64,000 bases of DNA from Gorsachius magnificus (taxonomy: Eukaryota; Chordata; Aves; Pelecaniformes; Ardeidae), in the NCBI GenBank assembly GCA_034008185.1, contig CM067081.1, positions 88,618,765 through 88,682,764 on the forward strand, given 5' to 3'. The position numbers and the translations under genes were made by a program. The notes beneath the pieces are model-generated. The model saw nothing but the letters and a program-made list of their open reading frames with translations, ran no database searches and was not told where the DNA came from. Below are positions 26,301-35,310 of this stretch, piece after piece. Every line of letters begins with the position of its first letter. Within the stretch, counting starts at the first letter, position 1.

Positions 26301-29300
26301 TTGCCTCCCTCGCGTGCCCATCACTAGGTGAGTTGCCCTTTAAGATTTCCCTGCTGGAAAACGGCTTCTGGAATTCAGCCAACTTGGCAAGGACAGGTTT
26401 ACAGCAAAGGGCCTCCCCGCTTCCCGAAAGTCAGTCTCAAGCTGTCTTTTAAACGGTGCCATCACTTGGGGGCTGTACACCACCACCAATTTATTTCAGT
26501 TTTATAATGCAGAATTTTGCCTAAGAGTCGAGAGCATGAGCTCTCTCAGTTTAGCCCGGTGCAGTGTTGCCACTCATACTAATGTTGAGGACCGTGGTAT
26601 CTCCCCAACTAATCCCATTCTCTTTCAAGAAACCATTTCTGTAGTGAGCAGTGGCGTGTGGGAGGAGGGATTTCTACTCTAGAAAACCTAATAATTGAGT
26701 TTTCAGTTTCTTTTCATTCCAGAAGGGAACGAATGTTTCTAAATTGGGTATTTTTCACAAGCAGAATTGTCAAATTGAGGCTGACTTGAAAGAAAATTTT
26801 TCTTACTTTGATGAAATTGAAATGTTTCGTTCTGATTTTGACTTTAAAACTACTTCAGATTAAAATAATTTTTCGAACAAGAAACAGATGTAATTCCTGG
26901 AAAGCTTTGATCTCAATAAAGTGGCATCATCTGGTGAGGCAAAACCAAGTATTTTCTTCTACTAAACTTAGTACTAAAGCACCTTTGAGAAGTAGGGTGG
27001 GGATGGAGAACTGCGCCTACGGGAGCCAATGTACTGTAACAGAAAGCCTGCCTCCTTTGAGCACTGCCTGCTGGGGCTTCCCCTCTGGCTAGTGTCACCC
27101 TGTCATTCACGCGCCGCTCCACAGCCTGGAAGCCTCGTGTATTTCCCAGGGCTTTGCTACTGGCACAGAGTATGAGAATGTTTCTTTCATTAAAAGCAAA
27201 AGCTGAAGGACTGAATGTGCAAGACAGAGACTTTTTCATGAGGGCCTGGTCGTTCGTGTCAGAGGGACGTTAGGGACTTGATGATCTGGTTAAATGAAAG
27301 CAGCGAACAGAATGCAGCATAGTGGTTTGTGGTGCTTTTGCAAAAATTCTTCATTTTTGTTGTATTAATTTTTCCTTACACTGCCTCATTCAGTATTAGA
27401 ATTTAAACTCTTTTTTCCATCATTTTATTTTAATGGCATAACAGGAATTACTTACGTGGAGGGGGCACCAAGAAGAATAGGTAGTAAATCAACTGAAACA
27501 TATACCTCGAAAAATGGATGTAATACAATGACGTAAAATCAGCAACTACTGATACGGATCTAAATGACTCCTACTAATTTTCATGGGCATTAGTTCAGGC
27601 TCATTTCAGCAGTCAGAGCCAAACAAATGCCGTGGGACAGAGCTGTGCTATAGACCTAACGTGCCACCAGTATATCTGTTTTTCTTTCCATGTCTGTCCA
27701 CCCTCTGCATAGGCAGTGGTAGCTGAGAGCTTGGGAGAGGATCATCTGCTCTGCCCTCCTATTGATTGGTCCAGTGAAAGTTTACTGAGGATGATATTAG
27801 CTAATATTAACTCCTTACAGGAGCTAGATAGTGCCTTCTACTGCTGGGAGGAAGGATGTATAGCTGTCTGTTTAAAAAAAAGGCTGTTTGCTCTGCAGAG
27901 GGCTCAGGGCTCCTTCTCCGGCATCTGTAGCACTGGGAAACCCATCTGCTGTCTCTGCTTCTGACTTCTAGCCTTTTCCCATTACAGGGTGCAATTTTTT
28001 TTAAGCAAGCTATACCAGAGAAAGGTCAGTCTCATATTCTTCCCATAGGTATCTTCTGGGGACACAGGGAACTACTCTAAGGGAGGGATTCATTCTTTTA
28101 AAAAGCCATATACTGTCGAGCAGTCCTGGGAAAGCTAACAAGGTACAGTAGCCTGATGAGGCAAAGTAACAAGCTGTGTAGGGGGGAGAGATGTGGCAGA
28201 AGAGGTCTGATGGTTGAGAAAGATAGACCTGCATCAACAAGGAAGACAGCTCCTGGCGTAGCAGTGACTGCGCTGTTTGTCGTATTATTCTTTAAAGCCC
28301 TTTGGGAATAATAGATTTTTGAAAAGGCACACGCGCTAAATGGCTGGCCAGTTGTAGGCCCTTCAACATGTGTTTGTGCTCTTCATAACCCTGTGGTTAT
28401 TAGCTGTATCAACTGAGCAATTCCTGTAGTTCCTGGCTCATGGCTATACCCTGTAACGTACTACGTGGCAGCCTGCTGTCTGCTGAGGCACCTCTGATGG
28501 CAGTCTCAAGGGCCCAAGGAGCTGCAGTGAAGACAGCATTAACAGTATGGGAAACACACAGCGACAGACTAAAATGTGAGCCAGCCATCGCAGCCACAGC
28601 TTGTCCTGTGAAGGCTGAAGGAGAGTTCAGGTCAGTCAGCTTTCATGTCCTCTGTTAGCAAGTGCGTCTGCCCCTTTCCCGGTGGCCTTTTTAATGCTGC
28701 CTGGCCAGGTTACTGTGTATGGGCTGTGTTCTGGACACAGTTTATACCGACAAGTATGGAAATCCTGAGCTGTCCTGCTGGCCCTGTGCAGCTGGCCAAG
28801 TAAAAGATAGTTCCTTTCTCCTGCTAGAGTACAGAGGAGCAAAACCAGATGCTTACACGGTAGTATTCATGATGCGTTGAAAAACTACCAGTCCTTTCAC
28901 CTAGGTCTGTATGATTCCCTTTCTTGATCTGCCACAGGACTAGGAAGTGTCTGAAGAGGAAGGCTAATTTGCCCAGTCTCATCGGAAAACTGAAATAGTA
29001 AGGCAACAAGGCAAGAGCAAGTGGTATTATTGCTCAGAAACCGGTTATGCTGCTACTGGCTCTCTGGTTAGCTTCAAGGCAGAGAAAGACATTTTTCCCA
29101 GCTTTGGTTAGTATGTAATTGCTGCAGAACAGGAAAAGTACTATTTTTGTAGAGACTTCATTAAATAAACACTGGGTAATTCTTGGAAAGATTTTCTAAT
29201 CTCAAAGCTGTTCCTCCCCAGATTTTAGCCACATGCTACAGGAGTGGAAAAGTTATTTTGAAGTTGACAGTATCCAAAAAAATTTATTAAGGTTGCTAAT

Positions 29301-32300
29301 AAGATTTTGGCCTATGTGATTTTCTTTTTTTTTTTTTGGACAGGCGAACCCTCTTTTGGCTGAAGCTGGGCACCTTTCAGTTTGCTTTCCTTCGACCCGT
29401 GCTTATGTTTTTATCAATAGTGCTTTGGACTAATGGCAGTTACACCCTTTACAATGTAAGTAAATATTTTAACCCCAGATGGTCCACAAAATCCATATGT
29501 TTTAGGGTGGATGTTAGTTAGTATTTTAGCCTACAACTAAACTGTGAAATCTGGGAGCACTGCCGAGTGAATCCTTAAAGTATTCTTTCGAGACCCTGAA
29601 GCATATATGTTCTGCCTTCCCTCAGACTCTCCATTTCCTTGCTTCTCTTGAAAAGAAACCGTGCATTAGGGTGGGCTGGGCATCAGATTATGCTCCAGTG
29701 TGTTTCCCAGCTTGTGTGGTTAGAATAGCAGGACTGCAGGTTGCCCTGTGGGATGTACCTGCCCTGTGTTTTGTAAGATGCAGCCTTAAGAAACAACTGC
29801 ATGTACTGGCATGTAACCAGGAGGCCTAATGCTATGTTTTTCTGCAAATCATGGTGATTTTTTTATATCTGTGCAAAGCAGAAAAGACAGTACTGTACTT
29901 CTGCTTTGTACTGTGTAACCTGCAAGATGATGGAGAGGTCTGTATCTGCTAATAATTTTGCACCTCTTGGATAACTCAGATTAAAAGTAATACATTTTCT
30001 TGTTGTTTCACGGTATAAAATAAATGACCCCTCTGAGATGTCATGCTGAATACGCTCTCATGAGCTGCTGAGCCTTCCCAGGTGTTGCTGAGGTCAGACT
30101 GAGGGGTTGTGTCACTTGTTACCTTCCCAGGCCGAACAGATTTATGTGTCTGTGCCTGCTGGGCAAGAGCACTGTGCTAATACTCCAGTTGGTACTGTGC
30201 AGTTTCCCCATGCAAACCCCAGCAACTGCTGCTGCCATCAGCTTTCATGGAGACAGAAACAAGCATTTTAATTCTGCATCATCCAGTTCACAACTTCTTC
30301 CTGGAAACAGTAAAATGCCCTGTAAAGTTTTATAGATACACTTATTTGATTTGCTTCTCAGTTATCTCCCAAAGGAGCTGCAATATGGATTAACTGCTTC
30401 GTTGGTGTCCTCACCATTATTGCTCTGTGGCCAGTTGGAATCATGTTTCAACAAGTTAGGACTCTCCTCATCTGTAAGAAGATCATCCCAAAGTTTGCTC
30501 TTTATCAGGTGAGAAGTTTAGTATTTCTGATAAGAATTTCTCTTAACTGCTGATACAACACTGTCTCTCTGGTTCTTGGTCCTTTGTTGAAAAGTTATAG
30601 TATTTTTTTCCCATTAAATGCACTATGCAAAGGCACATTTTTACCTGATTAAAGCTGCATCCCTTTGAAGTGCTCTCCTTGGCTGCTGTTCAGTTTCAGC
30701 TTGAGCCAATTTACTTTTAGTCTCTCAGGAGTGCTGGAGATGTGAAAGCTGCATAAAATCCATTCATCTTTAGGCAGCTGAAATCAAACCAGCACCTTCT
30801 GTGGGGCTTGAAGGAAGCTTTGTAGATGCAGTGTCCTGAAACACAGTGTTAAAATGCTGGTGCGTACTTTTGAAAACTAGGAGAGGATGTGGAGCATTGT
30901 GTGGGTGGCTGTTGTTTGAACTGTTTCAGCATGTCGCAATGTTCTGTTTTGACAATATTTTTCTTGGCCATTCTGCACTTCAGAGTTTGATAATAATGAA
31001 AATGCTGTTGGGAATCATAGAATCATAGAATGTTTTGGGTTGGAAGGGACTTTTAGAGGCCATCTAGTCCAAACCCCTGCAGTGATCAGGGACACCTTTA
31101 ATTGGATCAGGTTGCTCAGAGCCCGTCCAACCTGGCCTTGAATGCTTCCAGGGATGGGGCCTCCACTACCTCTCTGGGCAAACCATGCCAGTGTTTCACC
31201 ACCCTCATTGTAAAGAATTTCTTCCTTATATCCAGTCTAACGCTACCCTGTTTTAGTTGAAAACCATTACCCCTTGTCCTGTCACAGCTGGCCCTACTGA
31301 AAAGATTTTCCCCATCTTTCCTATAGGCCCCCTTTAGGTACTGAAAGGCCGCAGTCAGGTCTCCCCACAGCCTTCTCTTCTCCAGGCTGAACAACCCCAA
31401 GCTCCCTCAGCCTGTCCTCATAAGAGAGGTGCTCCAGCCCTCCGATCATTTTAGTAGCCCTCCTCTGGACCCGCTCCAACAGGTCCATGTCCTTCTCGTG
31501 CTGAGGGCTCCAGAGCTGGACGCAGTACTCCAGGTGAGGTCTCACCAGAGCAGAGTAGAGGGGCAGAATCCCCTCCCTCGACCTGCTGGCCACGCTTCTC
31601 CTGATGCAGCCCAGAATACGGTTGGCCTTCTGGGCTGGCAGCGCACATTGCCGGCTCACGTCCAGCTTTTTGCCATCAGTACCCCCAAGTCTTTCTCCTT
31701 AGGGCTTCTCCTGATCCCTTTGTCCCTCAGCCTGTACTGATACTGGGGGTTACCCCGACCCAGGTGCAGGACCTTGCACTTGGCCTTGATGAACCTCATG
31801 AGGTTCACACAGGCCCACCTCTCCAGCTTGTCCAGGTCTCTCTGGATGACATCCCGTCCTTCTGGCGTGTCAATCGCACCACTCAGCTTGGTGTCATCTG
31901 CAAACTTGCTGAGGGTACACTCGATCTCGCTGTCTATGTCACTGATGAATAAATATATTAAACAGCACTGGTCCCAGTACAGACCCCTGAGGGACACCAC
32001 TTGTCGCTGGTCTCCATCTGGACATTGAGCCATTGACCACTATCCTCAACCAATTCCTTATCCACCAAACAGTTCACCCATCAAATCCATATCTCCTCAA
32101 CTTAGAGAAGGATGTTGTGGGGAACCGTGTTGAAGGGTTTACAGAAGTCAAGATAGATGATGTCCGTTGCTTTTCCCTTGTCCACTGATACAGTCACTCC
32201 ATCATAAAATCATTAAATAGTAACAAACAGAACCAGATAGGTTAGACTGAAAAAGCCCAGGGACAGGGCCACCCTCTTCCACATCACCCTGAAGAAAGTA

Positions 32301-33883
32301 CAGCAGAATCCTTGCATATGCATCCTTCTTGAACAGGACGTATAGAAAGGCTGGTGCACTAAGGTTTCTGTTAAGTAAATTATTAAGCACTTAGAAATGC
32401 AATAAACAGGATAGTTACACCTGCAAAGCTGCATTAGGGTGACGCCAGGTGTAGGATGGCATACTCTGTTAATGTAAGGATTTATACTCATGCAGTTGCA
32501 CCGGCAGCTAGAGAGACACTTTGGTATCCCCAAGGCAGCAAAGGCCTAGCTCAGCGAGTAGCAGGTAATGTGATGCATAAGTGATTGCTGCTGAAGCCAA
32601 GCTGTGAAGAGTCCTTCGTCCCTTCTGGCAAGGAAGCCGGTCCCATATACTTTGGGGAGCACCGCATCCACCTGCTGTGGCAAAAAAGAGGAGACAACAG
32701 AAAAAATGTTCTTTGAGTCCTTTCTCCACTAAGGGAGACAATAAGCTCATCGGTTAGACTAACAGGAAGGTTTTAAAACCTTGTTGCCTTTTATTCAGAA
32801 CTCAGTATCATTTAAAATCCCAGCTGGGAGCTCTATGTGTATTTCATCTCCCAAATGAAGGGCTGAGAAGAAACAAACACTTCAAACAGAGGTTTAATTT
32901 GACACTCACATTCCGAACAATATCGTCCTGACCTAAAGATGAATTCTGCAGAACGGCAGGCAGCCTGCTGGTAGATGGGGGGAGAGGGAGGGCAAGAAAG
33001 GAGGAATGAGGTGAAAGAGGGTCTGTAATGAAAGCAGATTGTTGTGTGAACTATAAACCTTTTCCTGGTAGCTAAGGCATCTGTTTTCTCTTTCTGGTGC
33101 AGTTTATCCTCATTCTGAACCACTTGCAGGCAGCTATTATCAACATCTTGGCCTCGCAAAGAATTATTCCCTGTGTTCCACCATTCTCCTCTTCAGCAAG
33201 AGGAGCATGTAAGTTCTTTTGGGAAGGATGATGTTCATTTACTTATAAAGGTGCCAGTTCAGCATTGCTAACTGCAGTATCTGGTGTTTTCCCCAAATAC
33301 TCATTTCCTGAGATCATGTAGCTTTTGGAGAATCTCAGCTTTTACTTAAAAAACAATATCAAAAAGTTTTATAGCTGTCATAGTCGCAGAGAAAAACGTG
33401 ATGATGAGAAGAGTTACAATCAGAAATGAGAGGACAAGAAATCAGTGTGCATAATTGCTGTTAAATCTCTTGCGGTTTGAATGCATATCTTACTGCGTGC
33501 TTATTGATGGGCAATACAGTAATTCTGTAACCGATTTTATTGCCGAGTGTGAGAGACACTCCATTATGGGGACAGGATGGTGAAGTTTGTTCCTTTTGCA
33601 CAGATGAAAATTAATAAGCCAGGAATTCACTTTGTGTCTGATAGTCATTTCCCCTTCTGGGGGCTGTTCTTTGTCTCCTTTTTTTTTTTTGGCAGATATG
33701 ACCCAGCAGCTCCTCATCATGGAAATGTTTCTGATAACCCTGCTCTCAAGGGTGGTCTATCGGAGAAGATATGATGACCTAGAGCCTCCGGAGTGTTCGG
33801 CTGAAGAAGCTGGGGACGACAAGCAGACTTCTAAGATTATCCCAAATGGTGCAGTTAGTGAAGACGGATTGCCAAGGGTTTAG
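23085..33883 (+). CDS. SLC51A: Organic solute transporter subunit alpha (OST-alpha / SLC51A family), 8 exons, 383 aa
   Basis: OST-alpha pairs with OST-beta (SLC51B) in the basolateral membrane and moves bile acids and steroid conjugates by facilitated transport; that role comes from family knowledge. The spliced frame joins 23085-23298, 24248-24399, 24516-24589, 26169-26327, 29344-29455, 30362-30508, 33103-33208 and 33696-33883. All introns are GT-AG and phases are consistent (1,0,2,2,0,0,1), giving 383 residues against about 340 in human. Family marks: a first membrane helix near residues 79-103 ending EEAVYIY, WIPRS at 133-137, a five-cysteine run in GPCCCCCLC (184-192), [10 protein letters not shown] at 209-218, a helix containing IWINCFVG in exon 6, and [17 protein letters not shown] near the end. 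About seven membrane helices are expected. Possible N-glycosylation sites are N6 (NGT), N230 (NGS) and N237 (NLS). The N-terminus is proline-rich and longer than usual. Sequence divergence from the mammalian protein and the absence of recognisable neighbours leave open a paralogue ('SLC51A-like'). Confidence 0.88.
23540..23672. repeat. Imperfect tandem duplication (~60-bp unit) in intron 1
   Basis: Two diverged units, each starting GAGA.A.TAAA and containing CGTGG.TA.A.GTTGATATCC, at about 23540 and 23601, followed by the start of a third (GAGAAGTAAAA near 23659). It lies just downstream of the first exon's CpG island. Confidence 0.75.
24248..24399 (+). CDS. SLC51A: OST-alpha exon 2 (TM1)
   Basis: Bounded by a pyrimidine-rich TCTCTCTGCAG acceptor and a CCA/GTAAGT donor. 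It encodes residues 73-122: the first hydrophobic helix (roughly [17 protein letters not shown]), the conserved acidic EEAVYIY segment, and the start of the second helix ([10 protein letters not shown]). Confidence 0.93.
24516..24589 (+). CDS. SLC51A: OST-alpha exon 3 (WIPRS motif)
   Basis: Short 74-base exon between TTTCTCTGTAG and GTGAGT, separated from exon 2 by an intron of only 116 bases. It encodes residues 123-146 and two bases of A147, including GMWIPRS, which matches GLWIPRS of mammalian OST-alpha. Confidence 0.92.
25725..25759. repeat. (ATGT)n microsatellite in intron 3
   Basis: Seven or so ATGT/GTAT units following a short ATATAT stretch. Confidence 0.9.
25905..26005 (-). mobile_element. 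MIR-like SINE relic, minus strand (intron 3)
   Basis: The + strand reads 'ctctgccacc', then 'gtgtggctttgggaaatttc', then 'tgggctcagtttattcctcc'. This is the order and spacing of the reversed core of MIR-type tRNA SINEs (ctctgccac / gtgaccttgggcaagt / gcctcagtttcctcatc). Divergence is high, as expected for an ancient amniote SINE. It ends about 160 bases before exon 4. Confidence 0.5.
26169..26327 (+). CDS. SLC51A: OST-alpha exon 4 (cysteine cluster)
   Basis: Acceptor CTTCCTCTCCTAG, donor AG/GTGAGT. It encodes a membrane helix ([14 protein letters not shown]), the ECGG turn, a basic stretch ([10 protein letters not shown]), and [19 protein letters not shown]. The five consecutive cysteines are all TGC codons (26284-26298), so the motif is also a TGC trinucleotide repeat in DNA. 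The cysteine-rich loop is a hallmark of OST-alpha. Confidence 0.95.
26328..29343 (+). other. OST-alpha intron 4 (3.0 kb)
   Basis: The longest intron of the gene. Apart from a T-rich polypyrimidine tract at its 3' end, I recognise no repeat, exon or RNA gene in it. Confidence 0.7.
29344..29455 (+). CDS. SLC51A: OST-alpha exon 5
   Basis: Acceptor follows a T-rich tract (TTTTTTTGGACAG); donor AAT/GTAAGT. It completes R200 and encodes 201-237: [20 protein letters not shown], a helix aligned to GPFQYAFLK in the human protein, then [10 protein letters not shown] with a sequon at N230. Confidence 0.94.
30362..30508 (+). CDS. SLC51A: OST-alpha exon 6
   Basis: Acceptor TTTGCTTCTCAG, donor CAG/GTGAGA. 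49 codons (238-286). [16 protein letters not shown] opens the next helix and corresponds to STALWINTFLGV in mammals; the exon ends KFALYQ (human KFALFQ). The asparagine at the end of exon 5 plus LS here makes an NLS sequon across the splice junction. Confidence 0.95.
31013..32206 (-). mobile_element. CR1 LINE fragment in intron 6, minus strand, ORF2 broken
   Basis: 1.2 kb, reading antisense to the host gene. On the minus strand it contains the second half of CR1 ORF2 in three different frames: 32033-31656 with [11 protein letters not shown] (reverse transcriptase active-site block), 31659-31321 with [15 protein letters not shown], and 31400-31116 with [12 protein letters not shown]. So at least two frameshifts have occurred, and the [10 protein letters not shown] block upstream of FADD is scrambled. 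It ends with the CR1 3'UTR and two CATAGAAT units at its left edge. Its 3'UTR resembles the copy at 47.66 kb (the 'gtgtccctg.tcactgcaggg' segment), so the two are one subfamily. Confidence 0.96.
33103..33208 (+). CDS. SLC51A: OST-alpha exon 7
   Basis: Acceptor TTCTCTTTCTGGTGCAG, donor GCAT/GTAAGT. Encodes 287-321, a helix beginning [18 protein letters not shown] followed by [12 protein letters not shown], aligned with the human LLILTALQPSIFSVLA...CSPPYSS segment. Confidence 0.93.
33696..33883 (+). CDS. SLC51A: OST-alpha exon 8 (C-terminus and stop)
   Basis: Acceptor TTTTTTTTTTGGCAG; stop TAG at 33881-33883. It completes Y322 and encodes the last helix ([17 protein letters not shown]), a basic anchor (RRR) and a hydrophilic, acidic cytoplasmic tail of about 40 residues ending GLPRV. 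Confidence 0.93.
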
Positions 33884-35310
33884 AAGCCCCGGAGCTGCTA
33901 TTCTGCAGGAGCTGGAAGCTCAGCTTCAGGAGCTTGAATCCTCTTGCACCCACAAATAGCCACTGTCCATCTCGGAGCAACTTCTGACATAAATGCCCGT
34001 GAGCTGTAGTACTGAAAGGACCACTAATGGAAAGATAACCTTGTTTATTCTCCAGTGATATATACACAGTGTGAGGGTTTTCATACCATGTAATTTAGTA
34101 AGATTTCATACCATGTACTTTTATGCTGTTATTGAGCACTTGATGGTAGCCAAACTGTCTCACAGTGTGATTTTATTTTAATTTTTTAGCTATTAGAATG
34201 GCTATGATTTAGAGTTAATCCAGAGTCATTCTTTCTCATCTCTCTTGACTTTTAAAAATCTTATTTCACCCTGGATTACTGTCATGTGTCCAACACAGCA
34301 TTTTCCCATCATAGAATCGTTTAGGTTGGAAAAGACCTTTAAGATCATCAAGTCCAACTGTTAACCTAACACTGCCATCCCACCACTAAACCATGTCCCA
34401 TCCTTCCTCCATTAAAAGTTGTCAGCTCTGACTCTATGCCACGAGCTCACCATAGCTAATTCTGATCAGCAAATGTATTTGCATATGCTTGTTCTGAAAT
34501 CCCCAAACCTGTCTGGGCTCTCCACCTATATAAATGATGATCTCTTTAGGGCAAGACTTTTTACATTCCTTGGCAGTTCACCTCCTAGCTTGGTAAATAC
34601 ACAGTTACTGTTTGTAAATATGTCGCTGGCAGATATTCTTCCTAGGGACGGCAGATTTTCTGTCACTGGCCTGGAAAAAGATAGTAGGTGTTAGAGTCTG
34701 AGATGTCTTCTGCCAATGCTTGATGATGGTGTGTGGTGCTTTGGTTCAATGCTTGGAGAATGGGACTAATACTCAGGATCCTTGTGATAAAGGCGTCTGT
34801 GGGGATAAGAGCTACTGAAAGGAATCTCTTTCAAAAAATCCTTACCTCCCCAGCTTCTTCACCCCAAACCTGACCTGCCCTGGCATCCAGTAGGACATCA
34901 AGTATTACAGGACCTTTTCCATTCACACCCATTCCTGTTTTGCATAAACCAGGTTTTAGTTTTTGCAAATGATCCTGATGTTCTTGGATGAACCTAATTG
35001 CTTTGGTTTAGCTCACTATAATTTATAAAATGATACTGTGTTCAGTAAGCATTTGGATATTGTGTTTGTTGGGGCGGGAGGTGCAGCGCCATATACTAGC
35101 ACTTGTCTGTCCTCACCTAGTCCGATCGCTAGAAGTAAATACCCAATCCACACCGCAAGAATGCTTATTCCATATGTAGGCTGGGAAAATGTTTCATGTT
35201 GGAAAACACATTAATAACCTCTTTCACCTATACTGTATCAAATATAGCTTGTCATCAGAGTAAAGCTAGGCAGATAACAGGGCTTTATTTTTAGTTTACA
35301 ATAAATACTG
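33884..35310 (+). other. Probable 3'UTR of the OST-alpha gene
   Basis: Non-coding sequence follows the TAG. Candidate poly(A) signals are ATTAAA at 34411 and AATAAA at 35300-35305. It contains a 13-base direct repeat (TTCATACCATGTA, near 34079 and 34106) and the short CR1 tail listed separately. The true transcript end cannot be fixed from sequence alone. Confidence 0.4.
34308..34400 (-). mobile_element. CR1 3'-terminal fragment, minus strand, 93 bp
   Basis: Read on the minus strand, this contains 'gggacatggtttagtggtgg', 'gatggcagtgttaggttaac' and 'aaaggtcttttccaacc', then ATTCTATGAT. It is almost the same as the last ~90 bases of the large CR1 at 52-55.9 kb, differing at only a handful of positions. 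It is a very short 5'-truncated insertion of the same subfamily, beginning around the ORF2 stop codon. Confidence 0.93.

Noticed and set aside
31429..32028. Plus-strand frames inside the intron 6 CR1
   Set aside because: They are antisense shadows of the minus-strand CR1 ORF2 remains.
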